In this document: positions 1-12,109 of the stretch, piece by piece
Position numbering within the stretch: position 1 is the stretch's first letter
Layout: each line of letters starts with the position of its first letter
Assembly: GCA_024704765.1 (NCBI GenBank)
Contig: JAKMXF010000344.1
Coordinates: forward strand, 77,276-141,275
Length of the DNA: 64,000 nt
Reading direction: 5' to 3'
Origin: Oopsacas minuta
Taxonomy: Eukaryota > Porifera > Hexactinellida > Lyssacinosida > Leucopsacidae
Notes under the pieces: generated by a model
Told to the model about the DNA's origin: nothing
The model's database searches: none
The model's input: the letters and a program-made list of their open reading frames with translations, nothing else
Position numbers and translations under genes: made by a program

Positions 1-90
1 GTTCTATATAATTGCACTGAGAAATACTAGCTTAGAACTGCTATTTCATTAAAAATATACAGTGATTAGTATATATTGAATGCCCCTGTA
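1..90 (-). mobile_element. Terminal fragment of a mariner element
   Basis: These 90 bases match positions 35780-35869, the transposase-5'-side end of the complete mariner at 34533-35869, without a visible difference. The fragment ends in the terminal motif CCCCTG followed by TA, as expected for a mariner end. The rest of the element lies outside the window. Strand is given by analogy with the complete copy, whose gene runs leftwards from this end. Confidence 0.85.
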
Positions 91-1189
91 CTAGCATAAA
101 TTACAACACATTCACTTTTTGGAATGCTTTTGAGTTAAGCGACACAATTAAAGCTTAGATTATGTGGTTGTTTGTGGTCAACATTTTTATCGCACAGTGC
201 AGTGTAACTTGAGTACAATTTGCCCAAAGGTATGTAGATTTTCATTAGTAACAGTAAACCATAATGGTATCAAGTTACTATCCACAATTAACTCTACGAG
301 TAGTACGTACATTCAAATTCATGTACTATGATCATTGCATTTTTGGGAATTTTGGTCAAATCATGTACAGCTACAATATAACCTAAAGCCCACCATACAC
401 GATGCAATTTTGTTGCATACAACAGTTGCAATCAATCAAGTTGCATTGTGTATGGTGGGCTTAGCAATGCACGTATTTCCTATGGATATTCCTTTAGCCA
501 ATTTGAAATATATTTGGGAATCAGTGCTGGAACCTAATTTGCACAAATTACCTTATAACCACACTGACTTTAGCAAAGAATGTTTTAATTATGAGCAAAA
601 TATGTTAACTTGGAACATGGGCGAGGGCTGGTGTGGCAAACAAGGGCATAGATCCATAAATTATGGGACGAATCTTAAAATCTTGTAATTTGGTACGGAA
701 ATCATCGTTAAATTACCGTACATCATTACGAATTATTCAAAAGTGTGGGGACACTTCCTCTTCGGTCCCCCCGGGATTTACGCCCATGCTAGCATGTTAC
801 GCCACTGCGTATCCGGATAATTACTGTAGATCTATACTGTGGACTGTGAGGCTTGTCACAGACCTCTAGAATCATTAAGTAAGAAGCCGCATGGACAGAT
901 GTACTAAACAACTAATGTGTATCACCAACAGGGTTAATTTACGATGTCAACAGTACTGAAATGCATTTTCATTCATCTTAGTCAAGGATGTGTTTATCTA
1001 AGCTACAAATGAATCCTATTTAAGATATCTTTGAAATGTACTTGATGATTATTTAGCAACATTAATGGTGCATAACACCTATTGTTTTGATAGTTGGATG
1101 TGGTCCAAATGGTATTTTTTGGCTAGATGACGCCAAGACCTACCTTTTCTTTTTAAATCTAAGTGATGTGAATTATAGTTTTTGAGATA
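91..1189. other. Non-coding flank, no gene seen
   Basis: AT-rich sequence between a mariner end and a Tc1-like element. The only structure I can support is the short hairpin at 386-462. The open frames at 335-688 and 663-869 have no recognisable domain, and the first runs straight through the hairpin, so I treat them as chance frames. Confidence 0.5.
386..462. repeat. Short hairpin MITE-like element
   Basis: Arms 386-407 and 441-462 are reverse complements at 21 of 22 positions (AAGCCCACCATACAC is the outer part) with a 33-base loop. Tight perfect-arm hairpins of this size are typical of very short MITEs or solo foldbacks. The family cannot be named from one copy. Confidence 0.6.
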
Positions 1190-1191
1190 TA

Positions 1192-2525
1192 ACGGGTGAG
1201 CACTAAAAATTAGACAAATTTCATCTTGTTTGAGCATGTATCAATTATCAACAAAGTATTGTATAATTCGATCATATTTGTTTAATTATATTTTAATTTA
1301 GCTAGAACTCAATGGATCGCTGCTAATGGGCCATTGTCTGCAGATTTTCGGATATTCGTCTTGACACTTGAAAATAGCCTTTGGACAATTGAAAATTCCA
1401 CTTGCCTGATTGATTTCCGAATCCTTTGCTTCAACATTCTGAAGGATTTAGCTTCCCACCCACCTTCATAAACTTTGGATTTCAAATAACCCCAGAAATC
1501 CTCAATTGGCCTTAATTGAGGTGTATTAGGAGGGTTAGCAGATTTTGGAATATATGGGATATTTAGATCTTCAAAAAGTTTAAGCGTATCTTTCGCATAA
1601 TAGCTACTTGCTAGATCAGGCCAGAAGTAATATTTACCCTCATCATGAAACTTTTCTAAGAAAGGAATTAGATGCTTTTTTATGCATTGATTTCGGTAAA
1701 TTTCGCCAGTAATTGAAAGATTCCGAGGACAAAAGCATGGCTCTGATATGCCTTCTTTAGAAATTGCTAACCAAATTAAAAGTTTAGGTGGGTACTTGGA
1801 TTTACGAATATAACTGATTCTAGGATTCAGAGACTTGGCTGAGAGAGATTCTGAAATATAATAACCCTTATTGACATTGATATTATCATCCTTTAGTCCG
1901 AAATACGATTCGTCATCCATTACAATTTGAGTTGTGCTTGAGGGGGGAAAAAAGTCTCTCCGTAATTTTAGACACCTGGACCTAGCCCTCAATTCTTGTT
2001 CGGGTTTGCTATCTGGGACTCGCTTACGTTTACGATATGTAACACCATTCTCTTTGATAATCTTACGAACATATGATTGAGAGGTATCGAATTTTCGAGC
2101 CATTTTTCTGGTGGAGACTCCTACTTTATTGCTAATTTTCACAAGAGAGATCGCCGGAGCCTCTTGGGCATTTTGACAGACTTGCGACCGCTACCCAACT
2201 TCCTGTTTAGGGTTCCTCTATTCTTGATAGTAGAAATGATGTTGTAGATAGTAGATCTTGCAATTCCAAACGCCAAAAAATGCTTAACTGTATAAGAAAT
2301 CCCATGGTCATAATTTTCACGAAAAAATTGTCCAATAATGTGTCGCCTTTGTATCACTTTCAAATGATCCATCTCCAGATGCTATGTTCTAAAATAATCG
2401 AAAATGGTTTGAATTTGAAATCTATATACAAATAATGCATTGGTGAACAAAGATTTATGAATTTGTAAATATCTCGTTGTTATGGTGAACTATAAAATAT
2501 GTCTAAAATTTTAGTGCTCACCCGT
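1192..2525 (-). mobile_element. Tc1/mariner-superfamily element, DD37E type
   Basis: Terminal inverted repeats begin ACGGGTGAGCACTAAAA at 1192 and end with the complement at 2525. TA target duplications lie at 1190-1191 and 2526-2527. The 1334-bp size and single transposase frame on the minus strand are normal for the superfamily. The same terminal motif is not seen elsewhere in the window. Confidence 0.85.
1309..2372 (-). pseudogene. DD37E transposase, one frameshift
   Basis: DDE transposase of the IS630/Tc1/mariner superfamily, which cuts and pastes its own element in the nucleus. The start at 2372 opens a 77-residue N-terminal helix-turn-helix part ending at 2139. The rest (2142-1309, 277 residues) is in another frame, with a 4-base overlap, so one indel near 2142 breaks the gene. 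Catalytic residues are readable: first Asp in MDDESYF, second Asp in FWPDLASSYYA, and Glu in RPIEDFWG. Thirty-seven residues lie between the second Asp and the Glu, hence DD37E, a type described mainly from mosquitoes and other invertebrates. The C-terminal part is complete. A host gene is unlikely given the TA-flanked inverted repeats. Confidence 0.85.
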
Positions 2526-3366
2526 TACTGTGTGATCAGCTTTCGCCCCTTTGGGAACCAGGTCACACCAGGTTTAAATTGACCGTTCTTAATAGTTACA
2601 ACTATAAATTACGCAAACTAATAAATTTAAAGAAGAATCAATCAACTGACGAAAGCGTTAATAAAACCGCAAGATTGACTATATGTGCATTCCTATGGTA
2701 GTTTGTTAGAATTCATCAGCATTATTTCAGTATAGTGGCTAATACAATTTTCTTCATATGATTTAGCTTATTTAGGAGATTTTTCGTAACTTCGTCAGTT
2801 TTCATCAGATTTTTGAGTTCTAAAGCTCTATCAGCTTCTCTCAACGAGTTCTTTAACGGTACATATAGGGATCTTTGACCACATTAAATAGTTGGGGGTG
2901 TCGGATTCTATAGTTGTACCTCTATTATTGGGATCAATAGTTCAATACAATATGTATACCTATGCTGAAGCTAGAATAGCAATAATTATATTAATTATGT
3001 GAATGCGTACATATGAAATTCAACCTAATTCAGATAGTAATAATATACAGTAATTTTTGTGAGGTAATTTCCCAAACTTGTAGTTCTACTTTTTCTACAT
3101 CATATTGAATCGATTCATTTTCAATATCAATTTTTGAATAGCCTGTTCTAATTGTATATGTTTGATGTCACAGCTTCATCCAATTTCATGTTAAATTTGC
3201 ATCTGAGTATACAATCAGCAATATATTGGGATTATTGATAATTTTAGTTCTCTTTCATTTTTCTGAGCCAGCCACATGGTCCATGGCTTTATATTACGTA
3301 TTTCACCTATTGTGTTTTATGTTCTATTTCAATTCTTTTAGTTTCAGCACTTTCGTTGATTTTCTT
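2526..3366. promoter_or_regulatory. Upstream region / probable 5'UTR side of the PKC gene
   Basis: No transposon end or gene is visible. Immediately before the PKC start codon a T-rich tract runs into TTTTAG and TTTCAG at about 3340-3352. This looks like a 3' splice site within the 5' untranslated region, so the first non-coding exon and promoter may be further upstream or outside the window. The frame open from 3226 has no domain before residue 48 and I do not count it as coding. Confidence 0.4.
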
Positions 3367-3723
3367 ATGTCTGGGGCTTTTATTCGTATTAAACTTATTG
3401 AAGTGAAATTTCCGCTTTTGAAGTACAACTTTTTAAATGAACCTTCTCCTTCTGTGAATATAAAAGAAAAGGAAAACACTCCTGGTGGTTTTGAATACAT
3501 TCAGAAAAAGAAAACTTTCTTCCCTGATTGGGGACGTTGTTTTGATTCTCATATACATGAGGGTAGGCGAATGCAGATTATCATCATGGATCCTCCGGAA
3601 ACTCCCGTTTCTCAAGTTACAGTGGACCTAACTACGCTCGCTGAACACTACCGTTCTGACTCAACTGGTAATGCTGTTAAACTTGCGCTTGATCTTACAC
3701 CTAGTGGGCAAATAATTATTCAG
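3367..3723 (+). CDS. Novel protein kinase C, exon A (C2-like domain)
   Basis: First coding exon (119 residues) of a calcium-independent, diacylglycerol-responsive protein kinase C, a Ser/Thr kinase that moves from cytosol to membranes on activation. The protein starts MSGAFIRIKLIEV and carries the delta/theta-type C2-like domain over its whole length. The core FFPDWGRCFDSHIHEGRRMQ corresponds to the PKC delta YPEW...FDAHIYEGR block and is followed by PPETPVSQVTVDL. The start at 3367 is chosen because it sits where PKC delta starts, although the frame is open further upstream. The exon ends after a CAG codon (phase 0) with donor GTAATT at 3724. It continues in exon B at 24227. No break is seen. 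Orthology to delta rather than theta cannot be settled from this fragment. Confidence 0.9.
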
Positions 3724-4162
3724 GTAATTATTTTCAAATTCATTCATTTACTATCTGACTATACTGACTGTTTTTTGGGAGTTATATCTGACTATGTAAT
3801 TGTTTTGCGTGGCTCGGTCTTATTCAGTGTTTGTCTATATTTATAGATATTTGAAACCCTAAAATACCACTCCAATTATGTTTTTGAATATTGTCCGCTC
3901 TTCTTTTTATCTCGTCCTCTTTGAAATAATACTTCCATCGCGGATTGCAGACCATTAACTTTTGTTAGTAGGTTTTAGTGACCCTTTGGAACCTTAATTT
4001 TTTCCCTGAAATATCTAAAAGGCTATTCTTTTCCTCTGTTTGTCAGAAGTTACCCCATTTTGTTTTATTTTACTGGTTCCAAGTCCGAAAGTGCTTAATA
4101 TATTTGGCCATTTGGGCTACTCTTAAGTGGGCTTAAGTCGCCCAAAAGCAATTTGATAATTA

Positions 4163-6091
4163 CACTGGTCAACACGTATTTTGGTGACTTGGAAGTTTGA
4201 CTTTTTAGGGATATTTTGTACATAGATTCGTAAAATGCCCTCAACTTTGATCAGTCAGCTCTTGTTTTTAAATATATCCTCTATTGACTTAAAATAATTA
4301 ATTACTATAATATATCATATACGAATATATATGTCCAGAATTATTTGCTATGAGCATAAACGTTATCACAAGAATAATACTTTACACAGAAAATTCTATG
4401 AACAGTAGAAACAATAAATCAACGTCTAAAAAGCGTCTTTCCGGAACACCCTTAAGTGAGATTTGCCTGAACAATCTCGCTGAAGACTCCAGCAGCAATC
4501 TCTCATCATGTGAATTTCCCACCTTCCCTGGTACCGCCCTTCCATTACCTTGTTGTCTTGATGGAACCTTTCTCCTTGTTCTTCACTTAGGTCACCCAAG
4601 GTTTTTCCGGGAAATGATCTAAACGGTTATAGAGGTAATGAATCTTGATGCTCATCTTGCAGCCAAGATTATTGAATTTCGAGAGTATGTTGCCTACCAA
4701 TTCAGCGTAGTTATCTGCTTTGTGGTTGCCCGAAAGATTTTGGGTAACTAATACAAATGCGGACCAAGCTCCAGATTCAGTGTCATTATGAACCTAATAA
4801 AACAGATGTCTTTAATGTGCTTTCTGATCTTGTGGCCATCAAATATTCCAGCTATGAGCTTTTCAGTGCTAAGTTCAGGAAATGAACTGCATAGGTAATG
4901 GAAGCAGGAATCATCTTTATTCAGAGCTTTAACGAACTGTTTCATGAGGCCCAGTTTGATGTGCAATGGTGGAAGAATGATCTTTCCCTGTTTGTAATCA
5001 GAGGTTTGTAATTCTGTTCATTTCTCCTACTACCATATTCTTTCTCAAGGGCCAATCTTTTCTTGTGCAGTGGTTATTTCTTGCTCGGCTATCCCAAACA
5101 CAAAGGAAGCATGGATATTTTGTGTGCCACTTTGGTGGTCAATGAGGAAATTAACCATCTTTAAGTCAACACAAATTACCCATTGGTGAACATGATTTTT
5201 CAGTTTCTCCCTAACCAGTTTGATTGACTCATACTCCTCCTTCATACTGGTTGTGTAACCAATTGGAATAGAAGCATATTTGTTCTGATTATGGAGCAAA
5301 ACACATTTCAAACTCCTAGTAGAACTGTCGCTTACAAGGCACCATTAATTTGGCCTGTATTCTGGTACCCCCATTTCTTCTAAATGAACTCCAACATCAT
5401 TGCACCAAACTAGGCTGTAGTTGTTGGAAAATCAAGTCAGTAAAGACTGCTCTCTGTTACGATAATATGTAATCTTGGTTCCAAGATGAAGTAAAATTTT
5501 GTCATTCAACCTGGATGCCAGTCCTTCAGAGAATTCTTTCAAGAGGTCGAGATCCCTGATCAGATCATTTAATTCGAGTTGATCAAACGGTGGAGGACCA
5601 TCGATGAAGTGTCTTCAAAATCGCTATTACTTGAATTAACTTCTGCTTCATGAAGAATATCTGAATCATTTAGATGAAGGTTAAAAGGCGAAATGGGCAC
5701 CTCATCTGAGTGTGGAACAGGTCATCTCGCTGACTCTAGGTCAGGATATGTCTAATTACGCTTATGCTTACAATTGATGCCCTTGATGTTGACAATACAG
5801 AAGTAACAATTATCATAATGGTTTTTTGTTTCCCTCCAAACCATTGGTACACCAAACTTAAGACTTCTCCTCTTACAAGCAGTCCATTGCCGCAGGTTCT
5901 CCGTACAAGTTTTAGATACTGTGTCCGGGGCCATAGTTTATCTTGATCCCCAAGCCTGACACAAAATAAGCAAGATATGCCTTCTTAACAAAGTGAGAAA
6001 TAAGTCTTCGCTTTTCTCTCATAGTATAGCTACCACAAATATAGCAGAATACACTTGGGTTATTCAAACAACTTCTTCGTGACGAAGCCAT
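4163..6091 (-). pseudogene. Family 1 CAC-ended transposon, copy A (decayed)
   Basis: Degenerate copy of the transposase best seen in copy D (41207-42891). The start codon is at 6091 (MASSRRSCLNNPSVFCYICG) and the stop at about 4426 after a YQGRWEIHMMRDCCW-like tail. Family landmarks in order: the N-terminal C-Y-I-C-G zinc-like motif, a second cysteine block with W-R-E-T-K-N-H-x-D-x-C-Y-F-C (about 5800), the second Asp in HQWVICVDLKMVNFL (about 5170), the PPLHIKLGLMKQFV block (about 4970), and the SEEQGERFHQD block (about 4560). Many frameshifts separate them. A left terminal motif CACTGGTCAACA begins at 4163 after TTA. I could not find the matching right end, so the element's right boundary is unknown. 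Confidence 0.7.
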
Positions 6092-9000
6092 GTAATACAA
6101 CAATATCTACTTAGTATTTGAAATGGAAATCAATATTATATGATAACAATTATATCCATAAAATTAGGCATACATGATATGGTTCTAGAATGAATGAAAG
6201 ATGCAATATTTCAAGACTTAAGTCAGGCACAAAATTGTTTTGATTTACTAAAGAAAGATGATTTTATTATGGTAATATCCCAACTTTAGCCTACATTAAA
6301 TGCGAATCAGTATTTCAGGAAATATATTGATACTCAAAACTAGAGCTGATAGGTGAAAACCGATCGTAGTATTAAATCAGCAAATCAAATATACGCTATA
6401 ACAGGGCTAAATTCTGAGCCACCAAGAATGTTTTCATTTCTGTTGGGTTGTGTTATAGGAATTTTGTACGAACTTGGATTTATGCCTTTTATTGATTTTG
6501 TTTGCCCTATGACTAATAAGCTTTTGTATTTTCTAATAATCAATGTATATATTCCCGCATGTATACTTGGAAAATCAACCTACTGTTCTTTCTTGAAGTG
6601 TTTTATATATTTTGGCTTACCAAAGGTGTATGGCAACCGAGCTTAAGCCTGACCTAAGCCGTTTTGTACAAGCTTTTGAATAGGGCTTAATCTTAAGCTC
6701 TAACCACCCTTGGGTTTTAAATCTATTCATTTATCATGGACATTGGTTTTTTCTCTTCTATTTTATAATAATCCCCTCGGGGACGCTCCATTTGTCAGAA
6801 TTTTGAAGTTGTCATTTGTCCGGATCTCGAGTTCTGACTTTGTCAGAATGGTTTCACTTTGATCTGATTTGGATGAATAAATTTTGCATTTTGGTTTACT
6901 TATTACTTAAATGTCAATCATTACTATTTGACTCAAAATAAATAACTTTGCGAAAAAACGTATTTTGATATGATGTCTTGCCTATTGAGTAGGTTAGCTA
7001 GTGAATATATGGAGCATATCCTTATCGTAGACCGACATATCGGACAAGGTTTTATAGAAAAATATCCTTGATATGATCAATATATAATGTAGAAAAGTTG
7101 CAAAATGATGATAGAAAAGGCGGGATTTAAAGCTAGGACGGGTTCATGGCGAGATATTTCTTGGATTAGCTCTCGATTTGGTTATATGAGTAATTGATCG
7201 GGGATTTTATTACAAACTAAATAGTGATCGATTATTTTTCTTCTATTGGTTATGTCATGGTTTTGAGTGTGAGATATGATTTTTTAATGAAGGAGATGTA
7301 GAAGTAGACAGGGTTTTAACTATCATTAGTGTTGTTGGAACTGACTGTAATTGTGTCTACATGTATTTATCTATGGATAAATTGGTACTTGAGATTTTTT
7401 CGCATTTTTATTCTGTTCTAACAGTTTTTCTTGTTTTTATAGTAAATCATTCTTTTCCCAGCAATTTTCGACTAATTTGTGTTACAACTGAATGCAAAAA
7501 TTTCTTCTCCCATATCTGAGCACAATAACCTTGATATCAACCATTTTACATAGTCAACACGCGATAAATTCTATTTTGACGTAGTTAGAACTCGATATAT
7601 CCCATTCTGACCAATGAGGTCTTCAAAATTCTTACAAACGCATCCGCCCCATCCCCTCTCCAACCAAACGAGTACTGCTTCAAAGAATGAATAACCTACA
7701 TTCAAGCAGGCATCGCCACTAATCCAGACTCCCTCAAACATTCAAGATGTGCCTCTTAATCACCTAAATAATTTCCAGTGTGATCTTCTAATCCACATCC
7801 ATGCTTAAAATTTTATATGTTTGATAAGGAGCCTTATTAATTGGGAGTAATTTCCGACAACACAACTCTATGAAGGATGGTGTTAATGAATTTTTGAGTT
7901 ATTCTGAAAATTTTGCCTTTTAACTCCCTATTGTAGTAATATTTCTTCTCACTCAGATGCTATATTGCTATCCGAGACAATTCATCAATGTCTATTTGGA
8001 TTCCCGACCTGTATTATAATATCAAGATTGATTGAAGCAGAATGTACAACCATATGCCAACAATCTACCCTTTGTTGAACTACAACCAGGGTAGATTATT
8101 TGTATATGTTAATGCTTTGGGCCAGATTGTCTCTGATAGTTCCTCATTTTGGTAGAAAATTCTCACATTTTACCTTATTATCACCTTTTTCTATTGTCAA
8201 GAATTTCAGAATTATTCACAACTCTGCCAGACTCTGATATAGGAAGATAATAAGACATGGGAAAATTATTACAGATCAATGGCTTACTATAGATACCGCT
8301 TGCTAAGCAAAGAATTGCCCAAATAATTTCCAGGCTGTTGATAATATTGAAATTGATCATGAAGAATTTCACAAATCGTCATGAATTCAACTATTATTAG
8401 GTTATCATATCCAGCGGAGACATCTAGAACACATTTGAGAACGATTAGTTCGTAATTCTAAGGGTTTACCACAGCGTTATAGTTATTTCTTAGATCCTGT
8501 ACACCTTCGGACGAGACTACCCGGTCTCAGAGCCTAGATTATCTTAATACCATGCAATTTAGTGGTTAAAAAGTGTATATTCATTCATGCCCATCCGTAG
8601 CCGGAAATTACATTCCTAAAACTATCCGAAACTCTGATTTCACGAACTGCTGATTTACTTTCTTTGATATCTGGAAACACACAGTTCTCTTTAATAATTT
8701 TTTTTCGCAACGTGTTTTGTGGCACCTGGTTTCACCTTCAGCCAGGTAATGTCGACCACATGCCCCCAATTTCGTAAGATTGTTATGTCGGACTTAAGGG
8801 CAATTTTATAATCGCTTAACTCCGCGCTGGCACTTAATCCTTTTATTGATAAGCTTCAAGTCCTTTTAAGCAAGAAATATGATTACGCTTGTTGTGTACA
8901 TTATTATCAAAATATTCTGTATTATCCTAGATAATGGATATAGTGATAATATACACAGTAAACGGAGAATTGTCCATTGCTTGAGCTTACGCCCATTTAC

Positions 9001-9616
9001 CAGGAGTTGGCTTCGACTTAAGCCCTTTAAAAGGTTTTGGCTCCACATCAAAACAATATTGTTATTCTACTGTATATTTATTTTTCTAATAGTTTACTTA
9101 TTTATTCATATAAACCTAAAATGGGATGAAAATTTTGGATTTTGGTATCTAAAAATGGGTATACATGTTCATTATAATGCATCTACGGGCCCGCCGGAAT
9201 CCCCTTTGGCCTTGATTGGCTGCCCGTTTCTGATTGTAATTTGCCTTCCCTCTAGTTAGATACACCCTTAATTCCTATAAAAGGTATTATTATCCAAAAA
9301 ATCTCTGTATTTTCCACTGGTCAGAGGTACAGGCAGATTTCACGTGATAGAATTTCAAATCATAGGTACCCATCAATCTTCTTTCTCAAGACTTCAAGAT
9401 TTTTCTCGCTATAATTTGCGGTACCTTAGATATCCGTTATAATGTTCTAAGACCTATTACAGTTGAAATCTGTTTTTGTAACCAGCTTTTGTTGACTCCT
9501 TGCATGTATTTGCTTCTCCATATTTCATACCATATTCATCCGCTCTTTGCTTATAGTTTTTCCTCTTATCTCATCAATTTTGCATTCCTAATATCTGATT
9601 TCGATTTAGGTACCTA
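6092..9616. other. Intronic sequence, no gene seen
   Basis: About 3.5 kb of AT-rich DNA. Short open frames at 6353-6646, 8181-8372 and 8879-9259 show no domain or recognisable family. Repeated AAGC/GCTTAAG-containing stretches near 6640-6700 and 8790-9030 hint at old repeat debris but no boundaries can be set. Confidence 0.4.
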
Positions 9617-9621
9617 AAGCC

Positions 9622-12019
9622 CACAGTGTGGCATCATCTAGAATTAACCAAATTTTTAGTGGTCTCATAACTATCTATATAGTTCTAATATTGTTCAAGA
9701 GTCTGTCGAGAATACAACTATATTGTGTTTACTGTGGTTCAGCTTCTATTTGTGAATTTAAATTCTCATTGTCTAATGACGTAATTTTATAAGGTTTCAA
9801 AACATTTTCCGAACTATAATTACGTTATCATAAATTCTAACAGTAGATGCAATCAAATGCCTACTTGCAAGTAATTCAATTCGCGATTCATTTATAAGAA
9901 TTCCCTATCATAACTTTGAACATTAATACCTCCCAAACTTAATAGAAATTTTTGAGAGAACTCTTTTTCGAAACCCCGAAAATTACCAAATTTCGGGATG
10001 TATTTCGACATACTCAGAGGTAGATTTTTAAATGGGTACAATATGGGGGCCTCTATATTTTTAACAATGTTAAAGTACTGTACTACCCTTAATTTTATAC
10101 AATTTTTAGCGCCCCATTCCCCACCCATTTCGAATTTCAATCCAAATTTCCCTGAGATCGGCTGAATTTCAAACTTGTGTTATTTATCCCATTATTGATA
10201 CTTACTAGACAATACTTCCTTCCACTAGTTCAATGGATAAAACATTTATTTCACAAAAAGAAGCATATGATATTTATAAATCACATGGTTGGAATTGTTC
10301 TGGTGCAGCTCGTCAGATAATTGAAATTCATTCCTTGTCAGATGATCTGTTTGAAACTATTCGTTGGAAATTAAGAAATCTTCGAAAATCCAGAGATCAT
10401 TACCAGAAGATTTACAACTTAAATGTTTGGGAGGGTATGGAGTTTTATTCAGTCACTACTTGTAACTCTGGATCACAAATGTCGATTGACACAGTCGATT
10501 CTATCCCTGAGCAGCACTCATTTATTGAAGAGAATGTAACAGAGATTAGAAAACCATTATTCAAACTCACAATGAAAGCTGCTTGAAACCGTTTGAACGT
10601 TTTGCTAAAGCATATTCAGTTCGTTGCCCAAAGGGAGCAGGTTGACGAGAAGAAAGTTGCTGCTTTAGCTCTGGAATTAATTTCTAACCAGGAATATGAT
10701 CGAGAAAGCAGTCTGCTTAATTGCGTTGAAGGAAAATCACGAAAACGTTAAATTTATTATGGATACACTCGTAAATCCGGCAACTAAATTAATTGTAGAA
10801 CAAGGAATTGCAGTTGAAAATCGTCACACAAATGTAGAAATTATTCGATCTATATTTGATACCAAAATGGCAGGTCTATTAGATGAAGCGGGTGGTGCAT
10901 CATGTCATCTTTGCACGGCCACAGGAAAGGAAATCAATAGTTTAGAGTGGGCCAGATCAGGTTTTCCAATTAATAGATACATTACTGATGCTAATCAACT
11001 ATTTGACGATATTAATGAGGACGAAATATTTGCCCTACCTTCCAAAAAACGCTGTGGCATTACCCACCACCCTACTTCCGAAATAAACATCTTAGCAGCT
11101 TCTCCATTGCATGCGTATCTCTGTGTCTTTAGGTGGTACATGTTAAACATATATGACTTAGACGCAGGTTGTAAAAAGTGGTCACCTACATGCACAAAAG
11201 TACAGGATTCTTTGAAACGAATAAGATCAATTATAGATGCCAAATGTAGTATCAAAATCGATATTCCTTCTAGTCAAGGGGGGACTTCAACAACTGGCAA
11301 TGTTGCACGAGACTGTTTTCGAGATAAAAGAGATTTCTTCAGATGCGCTACCTCCACTATAACCCAGTTGATAAACCAACCCTTAAAATGATTCAAAACA
11401 ACCTCTCGGTGATTTTGAGGATAGTTAACAGCAAAGACCACATTAATTGTCATGGTCTTGAAAATCTTTGCAAGGAAACGTATGAATTGTTTTGAATCAC
11501 TTTCCTTGGGTAAGCATCTCTCCCTCTCTTCATAAACCGCTTGCTCATTGTTTTCAAATAATTTATTGCTATAATCATGGTTATGGACTACAAAACCTTT
11601 CTGAAGAATGCTTAGAGGCTTGCAATAAGTATGTCAGAAGGTATAGAGAAAATTTAGCAAGAAAAACATCCTTTTCTGACAACTTTCGTGATATTTTAGT
11701 CAGACTTTTGTGCTTCAGTGACCCTGTATTGGTTTTAAATCGTCACAAAAGTATCAGAAAGGCTAAATCAAACGAAGATAGCATGCTTGAAACATCTGAA
11801 CAGGATACCCTTGATGAATCCCTGATAATCTATTAAAATTATGAATTAGTGATTTTAGTGATGACGTCATCCTCACATATTTTGAGTGAGATAATTAAAA
11901 ATTTGACTTGTCCAGTGAAATGTACGGGGTCGATTTCATATATAAATATAATACAAATCTTATCGATTTGAAGTTACAATTTGGCTAATCCCTCATTTTC
12001 GCCTTTTTGCCACACTGTG
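9622..12019 (+). mobile_element. RAG1/Transib-like transposon with CACAGTG ends
   Basis: Both termini read inward as CACAGTGTGGCA (left 9622-9633; right, on the minus strand, 12019-12008). The flanking pentamers are AAGCC (9617-9621) and AAGTC (12020-12024), a 4-of-5 match to a 5-bp target duplication. Transib elements are known to have CAC-ended repeats and 5-bp duplications, and the heptamer equals the consensus heptamer of V(D)J recombination signals. The internal gene (10233-11836) encodes RAG1-core-like blocks. The copy is about 2.4 kb, broken and apparently missing the first-Asp segment. Confidence 0.8.
10233..11836 (+). pseudogene. RAG1-core/Transib-like transposase, broken
   Basis: Three separated frames. 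10233-10586 (117 residues, from MDKTFISQ) looks like the N-terminal DNA-binding part, and reading continues in another frame to about 10700. 10696-11391 holds VCLIALKENHENVKF, then Asp55 in SIFDTKMAGLL and the zinc pair C70-x-x-C73 in GGASCHLCTAT. These line up with the RAG1 segment around its second catalytic Asp (D708) and C-T-L-C. 11492-11836 holds LHKPLAHCFQII, aligning with the RAG1 zinc histidines in F-H-K-T-L-A-H-V, then GLQNLSEECLEACNK, aligning with the catalytic-Glu motif S-E-G-N-E-S-G-N-K, then RRYRENLARKT. The segment that should carry the first catalytic Asp is not visible between about 10680 and 10710, so this is probably an internally deleted, immobile copy. Alternative: a Transib relative of another clade. 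Confidence 0.75.
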
Positions 12020-12109
12020 AAGTCATGGTCAAAAGTAGAATCATTTAGTTAACTAACGTTTTCTCCATTTTTGGGAAATTCTAGATGAATATGGTGGTTC
12101 ATATACATA

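Noticed and set aside
335-869. Two overlapping open frames near the left edge
   Set aside because: No domain or motif, and the first runs through both arms of the short hairpin at 386-462, which is expected of chance reading through a repeat.
3226-3366. Upstream extension of the PKC exon A frame
   Set aside because: The extra 47 residues are hydrophobic and unlike any PKC N-terminus. The Met at 3367 coincides with the PKC delta start, and a likely splice acceptor lies just before it.
8879-9259. 126-residue open frame
   Set aside because: Composition typical of chance frames in AT-rich DNA (I, F, L, Y runs) with no motif; an opposite-strand frame overlaps it equally well.
9629-9660. RSS-like nonamer behind the CACAGTG heptamer
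   Set aside because: At a 12-base spacer the left end gives GAATTAACC, only about five of nine matches to the consensus, and the right end is worse. Not claimed as a full recombination signal.
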